The notes beneath the pieces were generated by a model that had not been told where the DNA came from, did not search any database, and saw only the letters and a list, made by a program, of their open reading frames with translations. Positions 7,793 through 16,181 of a stretch of DNA of 64,000 nt are shown here, piece by piece. How positions within the stretch are numbered: the stretch's first letter is position 1; each line of letters starts with the position of its first letter. The translations under genes and the position numbers were made by a program. This DNA comes from CAVSRC01 sp963743015. Lineage in GTDB: Bacteria > Pseudomonadota > Alphaproteobacteria > Rhizobiales > Kaistiaceae. The stretch spans positions 578,070 through 642,069 of the forward strand of contig CAVUOD010000014.1 in NCBI GenBank assembly GCA_963743015.1, in the 5' to 3' direction.

Positions 7793-8577
7793 TGCTGGTT
7801 GTTGTAGTCGAAGAACCACTTCTTGTTGAGCGCGTCGAGCGTGCCGTCGGCCTTCATTGCTTGAATCGCGGCGTTGACCGGTTGCACCAGGTCCGAGCCC
7901 TTCTTGAATATGAAGCCGAATTCATCATGGCCGATCGGATCGCCGGCGATCTTGAACGAATTGGGCGAGGCGCCCATGTAGCCGGCAGCGGAAGCGTTAT
8001 CCATGAACACGGCGTCGACGTCGCCGGCCTTCAGCGCCTGCACGGTCGCACCGAAGGTGTCGAACAGCTTGATGCGCGGGCTCGGATTCTTGTCGTCGGT
8101 GCCGGTCACGTCGAGGGCGGTGTAGAAGTTGGTGGTGCCCGCCTGGGCGCCGATGAGGAAGTCGCCGGCGCCGAGCGACTTGGCGTCGGTGAAGCGCGTC
8201 TCGTCGGCGCGCACCAGCATGAACTGCTCCGAGACCATGTAGGGAATGGAGAAGTCGACCTGCTTGGCGCGGTCGGCGGTGATGCTGATGCCGTCCATGC
8301 CGACGTCATAGAGGCCTTGCTGGACGCCCTGGATCATGGTGTCCCAGCTCGACAGTTTCCATTCGACCTTGAGGTTGAGCCGCTTGGCGATCTCGTTGAA
8401 CCCGTCATATTCCCAGCCGATGCCCTTGCCCGTCTTGGGATCGGCGAAGTTGAGCGGCGTATAGGCGTTCTCGGTCACCGCGATGACGGTCCGGCCCTTG
8501 AGGTCGGGCAGCGAAGCGGCGTGCGCGACGCCGATGGTGGCGGCCACAGCGGCGGCGAGAATGGCTAGCGATTTCAT
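7789..8577 (-). CDS. Amino-acid ABC transporter periplasmic binding protein (SBP_bac_3)
   Basis: The protein has 262 aa with a signal peptide (MKSLAILAAAVAATIGVAHA, about 20 residues) followed by the family-3 solute-binding fold: VIAVTENAYTPLNF, GWEYDGFNEIAKRL, the diagnostic DGISITADRAKQVDFSIPY and AVFMDNASAAGYM. It delivers a polar amino acid or related ligand to the permease encoded just downstream; the exact ligand cannot be read from the sequence. AAGGAG lies 9 bases before the ATG. Its stop overlaps the permease start. The frame is intact. Confidence 0.88.
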   Translation of the reverse strand: MKSLAILAAAVAATIGVAHAASLPDLKGRTVIAVTENAYTPLNFADPKTGKGIGWEYDGFNEIAKRLNLKVEWKLSSWDTMIQGVQQGLYDVGMDGISITADRAKQVDFSIPYMVSEQFMLVRADETRFTDAKSLGAGDFLIGAQAGTTNFYTALDVTGTDDKNPSPRIKLFDTFGATVQALKAGDVDAVFMDNASAAGYMGASPNSFKIAGDPIGHDEFGFIFKKGSDLVQPVNAAIQAMKADGTLDALNKKWFFDYNNQQ

Positions 8578-8677
8578 CGGTCTGCTCCTTCAGGACGCTC
8601 ATCACGTGCAATTCTACCCGCCCCCGGGCGAAAGACCGAGGGGCTTTCCGCTGGTCTTTGCGCCCCCGCCGGCCGTC

Positions 8678-9379
8678 TCACCCGATGAGCTTCACCCAGG
8701 CCCGGGCAAGCGCCAGGCCGGCGGCGTCCGCTTCGGCGCCATGGCGGGCAGCATCGCGTCGGTGACGCTCGGGCCAGTCGGGCATCTCCTCGGCAATCAG
8801 TTCGGCGAACGCCTCGTTCCAGCTTTCGACCAGCCGGCGGTCGGCCTCGAAATGGAACTGGATGCCGTAGACGGCGCGGCCGATGCGGAAGGCCTGGTTC
8901 TCGGTCATGGCACTCGAAGCCAGATGCGCCGCCCCTGGCGGCAGGCTGAAGGTGTCGAGGTGCCAGTGGAAGAGCGGCGCCCCCTCGCCCAGCGCCGAAA
9001 GCACCGGGTCGCTGCGTCCGGCCGCGGTCGGCTTCACCTCGTGCCAGCCGAATTCGATGGGGCGGCCGAGGATGTTCTCGGCGCCGTGGCCGCGGGCGAC
9101 AAGCTGGGCGCCCAGGCAGATGCCGAGCACCGCCTTGTCGGCCTCGCCGAAGGCGCGGGTCAGCGCCGCCACCTCGGGCAGGTAGGGGTGCTCGTCGTCG
9201 TCGACGGCGCTCTGCTCGCCGCCAAGCACGACCAGCCCGTCATAGCCATTGGGGCCACGGGGCAGCGCGCTGCCCTTCCAGACGCGGCGCAGGTCGGTTT
9301 CGATGCCGGCTTCGGCCAGCGCGGTGCCGACCTGGCCGAGCGTCGTTCCGGTGAAGTTTTCGATGACCAGTGCACGCAT
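8678..9379 (-). CDS. Class I glutamine amidotransferase-like protein
   Basis: A 233-aa stand-alone GATase1 domain resembling the glutaminase part of GMP synthase. The nucleophile elbow is GICLGAQ (catalytic Cys near residue 84), and the His and Glu of the triad appear in QFHFEAD near residue 170. It would release ammonia from glutamine, or hydrolyse a gamma-glutamyl bond, for an unknown acceptor; no synthetase partner is adjacent. It is divergent from the phosphatase gene, with 75 bases between starts. The ribosome-binding site is weak (GGAAGTGG). The frame is intact. Confidence 0.85.
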   Translation of the reverse strand: MRALVIENFTGTTLGQVGTALAEAGIETDLRRVWKGSALPRGPNGYDGLVVLGGEQSAVDDDEHPYLPEVAALTRAFGEADKAVLGICLGAQLVARGHGAENILGRPIEFGWHEVKPTAAGRSDPVLSALGEGAPLFHWHLDTFSLPPGAAHLASSAMTENQAFRIGRAVYGIQFHFEADRRLVESWNEAFAELIAEEMPDWPERHRRDAARHGAEADAAGLALARAWVKLIG

Positions 9380-9454
9380 TTCACAATCCACTTCCAGGAC
9401 TTGGTAGCATGGCCGGCGCGGCCGAACGAGCGGGCGCGGCAGAGGACACGGTGG

Positions 9455-10180
9455 ATGCGACTGGGCGAATCCCACACGCCTGAGGGCATGCGGCTTTATG
9501 CCGTCGGCGATGTGCACGGCTGCGACGGCTTGCTGGCGGAGGCGCACGAAGCGATCGCCCGCGACCTTGGCGAGCGTCCGGTCACCGACCACCGCATCAT
9601 CCATATCGGCGACTATACCGATCGCGGTGCCGATTCCGCCGCCGTCATCGCGCGGCTGGCCGAGATGACGGAAGCCGATCGGCGGGTGATCTGCCTCAAG
9701 GGCAATCACGACGAGTTCTTCGCCGGCTTCCTGGTCGAGCCGGAGGAATACGGGCCGGGCTGGCTTGCCAATGGCGGCGATGCGACGCTGCGCTCCTACG
9801 GCGTGACGCCGAGCCGGTCCTTCTGGGGCGGCATCGACTACCGCGACCTGTCGCGCCGGCTTGCCGACGCGCTGCCGCCGGCCCATCGCGCCTTCGTCGC
9901 GGGCCTGCCGCTCACGGCACGCCTCGGCGATTACCTGTTCGTCCATGCCGGCATCCGGCCGGGCGTACCGCTCGACGCCCAGGACCCGGAAGACCTGATC
10001 TGGATTCGCGAGGAGTTCCTGTGGGACGGCCGCGACCACGGCTTCGTCGTCATCCACGGTCACACGCCGGCCAATCCGCCCGAGGTCATGCCGAACCGCA
10101 TCAATGTCGATACCGGCGCCGTCTATGGCGGCCCGCTCACCTGCCTGGCGCTGGAGGGAACGGCGTACCGGTTCCTGTGA
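9455..10180 (+). CDS. PPP-family metallophosphoesterase (Ser/Thr phosphatase / ApaH-like)
   Basis: The 241-aa protein carries all PPP-family metal-site motifs: GDVHGC near residue 18, GDYTDRG near 50, GNHDEF near 83, and two C-terminal histidine motifs, FVHAGIRPG near 163 and VIHGHTP near 200. It is a cytoplasmic two-metal phosphatase acting on phosphoproteins or diadenosine polyphosphates; the sequence does not decide which. AGAGGA lies about 9 bases before the ATG at 9455. It is followed by a palindromic repeat. Confidence 0.88.
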   Translation: MRLGESHTPEGMRLYAVGDVHGCDGLLAEAHEAIARDLGERPVTDHRIIHIGDYTDRGADSAAVIARLAEMTEADRRVICLKGNHDEFFAGFLVEPEEYGPGWLANGGDATLRSYGVTPSRSFWGGIDYRDLSRRLADALPPAHRAFVAGLPLTARLGDYLFVHAGIRPGVPLDAQDPEDLIWIREEFLWDGRDHGFVVIHGHTPANPPEVMPNRINVDTGAVYGGPLTCLALEGTAYRFL

Positions 10181-10208
10181 GGCTCTTTGTGGCCTGCTCT
10201 CCTTCGTC

Positions 10209-10311
10209 CGTCATCCTCCGCGCAAGCGGAGGATCGGCCTCGGCAGGCTCAGCGCAGCCGTGCTCGCGGCGAGCGATCCTCCGATCTCGCTTCGCTCGTC
10301 GGAGGATGACG
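10209..10311. repeat. Palindromic intergenic repeat, ATCCTCCG class
   Basis: The outer arms CGTCATCCTCCG (10209-10220) and CGGAGGATGACG (10300-10311) are inverted. Each also forms its own hairpin: ATCCTCCG 10213-10220 with CGGAGGAT 10227-10234, and ATCCTCCGA 10276-10284 with TCGGAGGAT 10299-10307. It belongs to the same family as the element at 1629-1745 and sits between two convergent genes, so it may also act as a transcription barrier. Confidence 0.75.
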
Positions 10312-10395
10312 AAGAGGGTGGGGCGATGAAGACCGCACAAACCAAAACGGCGCGGCCGGGGCCGCGCCGTCGCAGTTCCGTTGCCGGGGCCGCGG

Positions 10396-11052
10396 CTACT
10401 TCGGCTGCGGCACGATGCGGATATAGGGCTTGGGCTCCTTCCAGCCGGCGGGCCAGATCTTCTTGGCCTCGTCGTTGCTGACCGAGCCGCCGATGACAAC
10501 GTCGTCGCCGACCTTCCAGTTGGCCGGCGTCGCCACCCTGAACTTGGCGGTGAGCTGGATGGAATCGACGGCGCGCAGGATCTCGTCGAAGTTGCGCCCG
10601 GTCGACATCGGATAGGCCATCATCAGCTTGATCTTCTTGTCGGGGCCGATGACGTAGACCGTGCGCACGGTCTGGTTATCGGCGGCGGTGCGCGGGCCGG
10701 ACGGGTCGGCGGCGGCCGGCAGCATGTCGTAGAGCTTCGACACCGTGAGGTCGGCGTCGCCGATCATGGGGAAGTTGAGCGCCGCCCCTTGCGTCTCCTC
10801 GATGTCCTTGGCCCATTTTCCATGGCTGTCGACCGGATCGGCGCTGAGGCCGATCAGCTTGACGTTGCGCTTGTCGAAATCGGGCTTGAGCTTGGCTGCG
10901 GTGCCGAGTTCGGTGGTGCAGATGGGGGTGAAATCCTTGGGGTGGGAGAAGAGTATGCCCCAGCTGTCGCCCAGCCAGTCATGGAAGCGGATCTTGCCTT
11001 CGGTAGTCTCCGCCTCGAAATCGGGTGCGGTGTCGCCAATGCGCAGTGCCAT
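10396..11052 (-). CDS. 1-Cys peroxiredoxin (Prdx6 family)
   Basis: A 218-aa peroxiredoxin that reduces peroxides and organic hydroperoxides in the cytoplasm. The peroxidatic cysteine is in the motif FSHPKDFTPICTTELG (Cys near residue 45), and the long C-terminal domain (VATPANWKVGDDVVIGGSVS, then KPYIRIVPQPK) is that of the Prx6/1-Cys class. ATG at 11052 is supported by AGGAG nine bases upstream. The frame is also open without a stop upstream through the LysR gene, so a fused product is formally possible. Gene order suggests peroxide-linked control by the LysR regulator. Confidence 0.9.
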   Translation of the reverse strand: MALRIGDTAPDFEAETTEGKIRFHDWLGDSWGILFSHPKDFTPICTTELGTAAKLKPDFDKRNVKLIGLSADPVDSHGKWAKDIEETQGAALNFPMIGDADLTVSKLYDMLPAAADPSGPRTAADNQTVRTVYVIGPDKKIKLMMAYPMSTGRNFDEILRAVDSIQLTAKFRVATPANWKVGDDVVIGGSVSNDEAKKIWPAGWKEPKPYIRIVPQPK

Positions 11053-12084
11053 GAGAATTGCTCCTGTTCCAAATTCATGAAGAGGATGTAGGCCACCCCT
11101 CCGGTCGTCTTCAAGCGAGGCTTTTCGCCGCGCATCGGGCGTGACCGGAAAAGGCGTTCGGCAACCGGCCGAACGGCGCATTTCCATTCCAGTACGCGGT
11201 TTCAAGCGGCCGCGACCGCGCGGCACCGACAGGTTGTCGAGGGAGGAGACGATGTGTTCGGCAAGCGCGTCGACGATCGGCGAGGCCGGCCGGTTCCATG
11301 AGCGCACCAGGCCGATCTGGCACATCGGCAGGCGGGGGAAGTCGTCCGCCTCGCCGAGCACCCGCATGCCGGGCCTGAGCGCCGATTCTGCCAGCACGCT
11401 CACCGCCAGACCGGCGAGCACGGCCGCCGCCGTCGCGGTGGCGTTGGCGCTCTGATAGAGCACGCGATATTTGCGCCCGGCACCGGTCAGCGCCTCGACC
11501 GCCGCCGCGCGCCACATGCAGGGCGGCTTCGACAGGGCCAGCGGCAGCACTTCCTCCTCCTCGACCACATGGTGGGCCGAGGTCACCCAGAGCAGCGGCT
11601 CCTGGCGGATCACTTCGACATTTTCCTCGCCACAGCGGGTGACGATGCCGAGGTCGATTTCGCCGGCGCGGGCCTGGCGGATCAGCTCGGACGACTGGTC
11701 GCAGACCACCGACACCTCGACGCGCGGGTTGGAGCGGGCGAAGCGCGCCAGCACTTCGGGCAGGAAGCGGTCGGCATAGTCGTCCGGCGTGCCGAGGCGC
11801 ACGGCGCCGGAAAGTTCGGCATCGTCGAAGGCGGCGACGGTCTCGTCGTTCAGCCGCATCATGCGGCGGGCGAAGCCGAGCAGCCGCTCGCCCTCCTCGG
11901 TCAGCTTGGAGGCGCGGCCGTCGCGCTCGAAGATCGGTTTGCCGATGCGCTCCTCCAAGCGGCGCATCTGCATCGACACGGCCGATTGGGTCTTGAAGAC
12001 CGCGTCCGCGGCCTTGGTGAAGCTGCCGGTTTCGACGATGGCGATGAAGGTGCGCAGCTGATCGAGATCGAGTGTGGCGGCCAT
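10396..12084 (-). CDS. LysR-family regulator whose frame continues into peroxiredoxin
   Basis: Residues 1-60 are a LysR winged helix (LDQLRTFIAIVETGSFTKAA; TQSAVSMQMRRLEERIG) and about 90-290 the periplasmic-binding-like effector domain, most like LrhA-type members. No OxyR-type redox cysteine pair is evident. GGAGAGG lies 6 bases before the ATG at 12084. The regulator should end near SSLDNLSVPRGRG (about residue 292, position 11210). However, no stop codon occurs in frame before the peroxiredoxin, giving one 562-codon frame. The linker of about 50 residues is low-quality sequence, and the peroxiredoxin has its own strong ribosome-binding site. I therefore favour two proteins with a stop lost by mutation or sequencing error; a true fusion is the alternative. 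Confidence 0.75.
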   Translation of the reverse strand: MAATLDLDQLRTFIAIVETGSFTKAADAVFKTQSAVSMQMRRLEERIGKPIFERDGRASKLTEEGERLLGFARRMMRLNDETVAAFDDAELSGAVRLGTPDDYADRFLPEVLARFARSNPRVEVSVVCDQSSELIRQARAGEIDLGIVTRCGEENVEVIRQEPLLWVTSAHHVVEEEEVLPLALSKPPCMWRAAAVEALTGAGRKYRVLYQSANATATAAAVLAGLAVSVLAESALRPGMRVLGEADDFPRLPMCQIGLVRSWNRPASPIVDALAEHIVSSLDNLSVPRGRGRLKPRTGMEMRRSAGCRTPFPVTPDARRKASLEDDRRGGLHPLHEFGTGAILMALRIGDTAPDFEAETTEGKIRFHDWLGDSWGILFSHPKDFTPICTTELGTAAKLKPDFDKRNVKLIGLSADPVDSHGKWAKDIEETQGAALNFPMIGDADLTVSKLYDMLPAAADPSGPRTAADNQTVRTVYVIGPDKKIKLMMAYPMSTGRNFDEILRAVDSIQLTAKFRVATPANWKVGDDVVIGGSVSNDEAKKIWPAGWKEPKPYIRIVPQPK

Positions 12085-12134
12085 GTCCTGCCTCTCCGGG
12101 GTACATCAACCAAACCGATGACAGATATTAGAAA

Positions 12135-12148
12135 CATTCGTTGGAATG
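12135..12148. promoter_or_regulatory. Candidate LysR operator in divergent promoter region
   Basis: CATTC-GTTG-GAATG is a perfect 5-bp inverted repeat located 51 bases upstream of the LysR gene start and 109 bases before the divergent DUF1127 gene. Position and symmetry fit an autoregulatory LysR site. No experimental consensus was matched. Confidence 0.35.
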
Positions 12149-12256
12149 ATCAATCTCGCCCCTGCATATTCCGGGTGTCGCTGAAGCAGCGAGACCCCTA
12201 ACGCTGCGCCCTGGGGGCTGCAGACGGGCCCCGCGACGCCCCGAAGGAGCACGAAA

Positions 12257-12640
12257 ATGGCCACCACCGAACTCACCCAAAGCACACCGGTCGGCGCCGG
12301 CGAAAAGCTGCGGCGCCTCGTCGAGGCCGGTCTTGCCCGCATCGTCGCCCTCTGGCGCGCCGCACAGAACCGCCGTTCGGTCGCCCGGCTCCTGGAGTGG
12401 GATGCGCACATGCTGCGCGACATCGGACTGACGCCGGGCGATGTCCATGCGGCGCTGTCGGCGCCGCTCGGCAACGACCCGTCGTCCCATCTGCACGAGA
12501 TGGCGCTCGAGCGGCGTATGGCCGTGCGCTTCGGCGCCCGTGAACGGCTCGAAAAGCAGGGCCATTTCCTGCGCACGCTCACCAGGCAGGCGGCCCTGCG
12601 CCCCTCGCCCGGCGATCGCGACGGCCGCCTCAGCGCCTGA
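12257..12640 (+). CDS. DUF1127 (YjiS-like) family protein
   Basis: A 127-aa protein with the DUF1127 core at about residues 40-72: RRSVARLLEWDAHMLRDIGLTPGDVHAAL. DUF1127 proteins are small, arginine-rich alphaproteobacterial proteins often under stress or nutrient control; some bind RNA. This member is longer than the 45-70 aa minimal forms, with an extra basic C-terminal half. AAGGAG precedes the ATG by 7 bases. It is divergent from the LysR gene, so shared control is possible. A textbook terminator follows. Confidence 0.82.
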   Translation: MATTELTQSTPVGAGEKLRRLVEAGLARIVALWRAAQNRRSVARLLEWDAHMLRDIGLTPGDVHAALSAPLGNDPSSHLHEMALERRMAVRFGARERLEKQGHFLRTLTRQAALRPSPGDRDGRLSA

Positions 12641-12686
12641 ACGAGATTCATCGGAGCTGCTGGTCCCCTGGAAGCTCCGGCACACT

Positions 12687-12716
12687 GGCCCGCCGTTCAT
12701 TCGGCGGGCCTTTTTC
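12687..12716 (+). terminator. Rho-independent terminator after DUF1127 gene
   Basis: GGCCCGCCG (12687-12695) pairs perfectly with CGGCGGGCC (12702-12710) around a six-base loop, and is followed directly by TTTTT. Confidence 0.92.
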
Positions 12717-12739
12717 GTCTGTGCGGTACAGGAGCAGGC

Positions 12740-12900
12740 CTTCATCGGGACGCGCTCCCTCTGCCCTTGCGGGAGAGGGCCGTTTTTCTTTGAGCGAAGC
12801 GAGCCTGGAAAAACAGGGAGAGGGCGCGCCTCTCCCGGATTGCCTGAGCGCGGCTCAGCCTCACAAAGGCAATCCGACCTCCCCCACGAGGGGGAGGTCG
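12740..12900. repeat. Intergenic repeat block, CTCTCCC class, with nested hairpins
   Basis: The block contains a perfect 11-bp hairpin CGACCTCCCCC/GGGGGAGGTCG with ACGA loop (12875-12900) and an inverted pair CGGATTGCCT (12837-12846) / AGGCAATCCG (12867-12876). Similar CT-rich/AG-rich palindromic blocks occur at about 21071, 33031 and 41201. It follows the 3' end of the stress-protein gene and may also stop transcription. Confidence 0.6.
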
Positions 12901-12930
12901 GGATCACTCGAGCCTTGCAGGTGGGCGCGC

Positions 12931-13782
12931 CTAGTGCGTCATCAGCACCGGCAGGGTCATCGATTCGAGGATGCCGCGCGTCGCCCCGCCGAGGAAGAAC
13001 TCGCGCATGCGGCTGTGACCGTAGCCGCCCATCACCATCCAGTCGGCCGCCTCGTCGGCGGCAAAGCTGAGGATGGTCTGGCCGATATCGCCGGTGGCAT
13101 TGGTGATCTCGCGTACTTCCACGTGCAGGTCGTGGCGGGCGAGATGAGTGGCGATGTCGGCGCCGGCAAGCTCGGTCGAGCGCTTGATGTGCTCCTTGAC
13201 GATGACCACGACCACCTCCTTGGCGAGATGGAGGAGCGGCAAGGCGGCGCGCACCGCATGCGCCGCGGCGGCGCCGCCGTCCCAGGCGACGATGGCGCGA
13301 CCGGGCGAGAAGGACTCCACTCCGGTATAGGGGACGATGAGGATCGGCGCGCCCGACTGGAACAGCATCGCCTCGATCAGCGCCTCGCGCATCGGCTCGG
13401 GCGCGTCGGGGTTCTGCTGGCCGACGACCAGCAGGTCGCTTAACGCCAGGCTGCGGGTGACGCCTTCCAGCCCGTCGCTGCCCACCGACTCGGTCGTCCG
13501 GGACTCGTAGCGCACGCCGGCGGCAGAGGCGATCGCGCCAAAGGCGGCGGCCGCTGCCTTGGCATCGTTCACAGCCTGCTCATGGGCGGCAACGATGAGA
13601 TCGGTCGGCAGCGGCGTGGTCATCGTATAGACCGGCACCACCGGCTCGAAGGCAAGGGCAACGCCGGTAAGGTGGGCATCAAGCTGGCGGGCGAGATCGG
13701 CGGCGATCACCGTCGGGCGGCGGGTGCCGCTGAGATCGACGATGACATGCATGTCATTGATAGTACTGACCGCATTATTCAT
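12931..13782 (-). CDS. Universal stress protein, tandem UspA-like, 283 aa
   Basis: The length of 283 aa implies two UspA-like halves. The N-terminal half begins MHVIVDLSG and ends near APILIVPYTG. The C-terminal half (RAIVAWDGGAAAAHAVRAAL) ends with the nucleotide-binding signature VMGGYGHSRMREFFLGGATR, followed by LPVLMTH. The second half therefore looks ATP-binding competent. Such proteins are induced by starvation and oxidative or respiratory stress. AGGAGG lies about 9 bases before the ATG at 13782. It stands alone, with a repeat block downstream. Confidence 0.87.
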   Translation of the reverse strand: MNNAVSTINDMHVIVDLSGTRRPTVIAADLARQLDAHLTGVALAFEPVVPVYTMTTPLPTDLIVAAHEQAVNDAKAAAAAFGAIASAAGVRYESRTTESVGSDGLEGVTRSLALSDLLVVGQQNPDAPEPMREALIEAMLFQSGAPILIVPYTGVESFSPGRAIVAWDGGAAAAHAVRAALPLLHLAKEVVVVIVKEHIKRSTELAGADIATHLARHDLHVEVREITNATGDIGQTILSFAADEAADWMVMGGYGHSRMREFFLGGATRGILESMTLPVLMTH

Positions 13783-13888
13783 TGTAATGCCCCTCCTCCT
13801 TTATATTTATTCCGGCCAGCATCGGGTCCAGCAGACTGTGCCACCTTGACCGGGATCAAACCACTCTTTGCCAAGGCGGCGCGATTCC

Positions 13889-15262
13889 TCAATAGGCATA
13901 AGCCTCGAACATCCTGTCGATGTCGCCGTGCCAGTCGCGTTCGTATTCGCGCATGATCTGGTCCGCCGGTGTCATGCCGCTGGCCAGGACTTCCTCGATG
14001 GACGACAGGAAGATCGTCTCATCGATACCCTCACCATTGAGATAGGAACGGCGGGAGAGACCTGCACGCGCGAGTGCCACGATGTCGCGGCCGATATCGC
14101 GGACGCTGCGGCCGCGAACCGTCGCCTTCAGCCCGTTCCTTGGCACGGCGTCGCGCAAGGCCTCGCGGTCGGCGCCGGTCCAGTCCTTGACGATCTCACC
14201 GGCGGCGTCGAGGGAGGCCGCATCGTAGAGCAGCCCGACCCACAGCGCAGGCACCGCGCAGATGCGCCGGCCGGGGCCGCCGTCGGCGCCGCGCATCTCA
14301 AGGTAGTTCTTCAGCCGGACCTCGGGGAACAGGGTGGAGAGGTGGTTCTTCCAGTCCGCCATGGTCGGCCGGGCATCGGGCAGGCTGTTGTCGAGGCTGC
14401 CGCCGAGATAGCTGCGGAAGGTGGTGCCGGTGACGTCGTAATAGCGGTCGCCGCGCTTGACGAAATACATCGGCACGTCCAGCGCCCAGTCGACATAGCG
14501 CTCGAAGCCGAAGCCGTCCTCGAAGGCGAAGGGCAGCATGCCGGTGCGCGCCGGGTCGGTGTCCTTCCACATCTCGGCGCGATAGGACTGGTAGCCGTTG
14601 GGCCGCCCGTCCGCGAAAGGCGAATTGGCGAAGAGCGCAGTCACCACCGGCTGCAAAGCGAGGCCGACCCGCATCTTGCGCACCATGTCGGCCTCGTCGG
14701 AGAAATCGAGATTGGCCTGGATGGTGCAGGTCCTCAGCATCATGTCGAGGCCGTGGCCGCCAACCTTGGGCATGTAGGCGCGCATGATGTCGTAGCGCTG
14801 CTTGGGCATGACCGGCGTCTCATCGCGGCTCCACTTGGGCGAGAAGCCGGAGCCGAGGAAGCCGATGCCGAGCGGCGTGGCGCATTCGCGCACCTGGGCG
14901 AGATGGGCGTTCACCTCGCGGCAGGTCTGGTGGATGGTCTTGAGCGGCGCGCCGGAGAGTTCCAGCTGGCCGCCGGGCTCCAGCGAGATGGCGCCGAGAT
15001 CGAGCGGGTCGGTGAGGCCGATGATGCGGCCCTCGTCCTCGATTCGGTGCCAGCCGAGGAGCCCCTCCATCGCCTCCAGCAGCCGGCGGATGCCGCGCGG
15101 GCCCTCATAGGGCACGGGGCTGTGGTCGGCGAGATAGAAGCCGAACTTCTCGTGCTCGGTGCCGACGCGCCATTCGGACTTCGGCTTGCAGCCCGATTCG
15201 AGCGTCCCGACGAGCTGGTCGCGGGATTCGATCGGCGTCGCGTCAGAGACGTCGCGTGCCAT
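13889..15262 (-). CDS. gshA: Glutamate-cysteine ligase (alphaproteobacterial/plant type)
   Basis: This enzyme catalyses the ATP-dependent first step of glutathione synthesis, joining glutamate and cysteine. The 457-aa length and the motifs VGTEHEKFGF (near residue 33), SLEPGGQLELSGAPL (near 95) and RTCTIQANLDFSDEADMVRK (near 180) are those of the GCS2/plant-like class found in Rhizobiales. The frame is intact from ATG at 15262. It follows rsmE by 75 bases on the same strand, and the two are probably co-transcribed. gshB is not in the window. Confidence 0.94.
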   Translation of the reverse strand: MARDVSDATPIESRDQLVGTLESGCKPKSEWRVGTEHEKFGFYLADHSPVPYEGPRGIRRLLEAMEGLLGWHRIEDEGRIIGLTDPLDLGAISLEPGGQLELSGAPLKTIHQTCREVNAHLAQVRECATPLGIGFLGSGFSPKWSRDETPVMPKQRYDIMRAYMPKVGGHGLDMMLRTCTIQANLDFSDEADMVRKMRVGLALQPVVTALFANSPFADGRPNGYQSYRAEMWKDTDPARTGMLPFAFEDGFGFERYVDWALDVPMYFVKRGDRYYDVTGTTFRSYLGGSLDNSLPDARPTMADWKNHLSTLFPEVRLKNYLEMRGADGGPGRRICAVPALWVGLLYDAASLDAAGEIVKDWTGADREALRDAVPRNGLKATVRGRSVRDIGRDIVALARAGLSRRSYLNGEGIDETIFLSSIEEVLASGMTPADQIMREYERDWHGDIDRMFEAYAY

Positions 15263-15337
15263 TCAAGAAGGGCTTTCCGGGCGCTAGAGGGAAACGGGGC
15301 GGCAGATTAGAGCAGTCCGGGCCGGGTGCAAGTCCGC

Positions 15338-16123
15338 TCAATGTGGGGTGGGCGGCGAATTCTGCCAGTCCCCCAGCGCCGACTGGACCAGCGCCAACGC
15401 GGCCACGGCGGCGGTGTCGGCGCGCAAGATGCGCGGTCCCAGCGGCAAGGCGATGACAAACGGCCGGGAACGCAGCAATTGGCGTTCCTCGACCGAGAAG
15501 CCGCCCTCCGGGCCGATCAGGACGGCCAGCGGCGCCGGTCCCACCCCTGCCAAAATCGACAGGGGATCGGCGCGTTCCTCGCTCTCGTCGCAGAAAACCA
15601 GCCGGCGACCGTCCTCCCGCCCCGGCCAGGTTTCGAGCAGGTGGCGGAGCGCGATCGGCTCGTCGATGGCGGGAATCGTGAGGATGCCGCATTGTTCGGC
15701 GGCCTCGATGGCGTTCAATTCCATGCGTTCCAGGTTCACCTTGCCGACCTGGCCGTGCTGGGTGAGCACCGGGCGCAGCCGCCCTGCCCCCATCTCCACC
15801 GCCTTCTGCACCATGTAGTCGAGGCGCGCCTGTTTCAGCGGCGCGAAGATGTAGTGCAGGTCGGGATGGGGCGGCTGGGCGCGCAGCGGCTCGCCGATCT
15901 CGAGGCTCCACGACTTGCGCCCGCCGCCGCGCAGGATTGCGCGCCATTCGCCGTCGCGACCGTTGAAGACGCGGATGCCGGTGCCGTCCGACATGCGCAG
16001 AACGTTGACCAGGTAGTTGGCCTGGTTGCGGTCGAGCACCACGGTCGAGCCGGCGACGAAGCGGGTCGAGCGCAGGAACAGGCGGGTGGCGGTGAAATCT
16101 GGGGCCGTCATTGCCGGCTTCAT
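15338..16123 (-). CDS. rsmE: 16S rRNA m3U1498 methyltransferase RsmE
   Basis: A SPOUT-family methyltransferase that uses S-adenosylmethionine to methylate U1498 of 16S rRNA. The N-terminal PUA-like part is FVAGSTVVLDRNQANYLVNVLRMSDG. The knotted SAM site is given by AVLIGPEGGFSVEE and LPLGPRILRADTAA near the C-terminus. Length (261 aa) is normal. Two in-frame ATGs are possible, 16123 and 16111; neither has a clear ribosome-binding site. It precedes gshA, an arrangement common in Rhizobiales. Confidence 0.92.
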   Translation of the reverse strand: MKPAMTAPDFTATRLFLRSTRFVAGSTVVLDRNQANYLVNVLRMSDGTGIRVFNGRDGEWRAILRGGGRKSWSLEIGEPLRAQPPHPDLHYIFAPLKQARLDYMVQKAVEMGAGRLRPVLTQHGQVGKVNLERMELNAIEAAEQCGILTIPAIDEPIALRHLLETWPGREDGRRLVFCDESEERADPLSILAGVGPAPLAVLIGPEGGFSVEERQLLRSRPFVIALPLGPRILRADTAAVAALALVQSALGDWQNSPPTPH

Positions 16124-16181
16124 ATCATGGGCCGGGCGCCGACGCCTCAGTCTTCGTTCGGCGCCGAAGCGTGCGCGTCCT

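Noticed and set aside
10396..12084. Calling the LysR gene OxyR
   Set aside because: The peroxiredoxin neighbour invites it, but no OxyR-type redox cysteine pair is visible and the HTH is closer to LrhA-type regulators.
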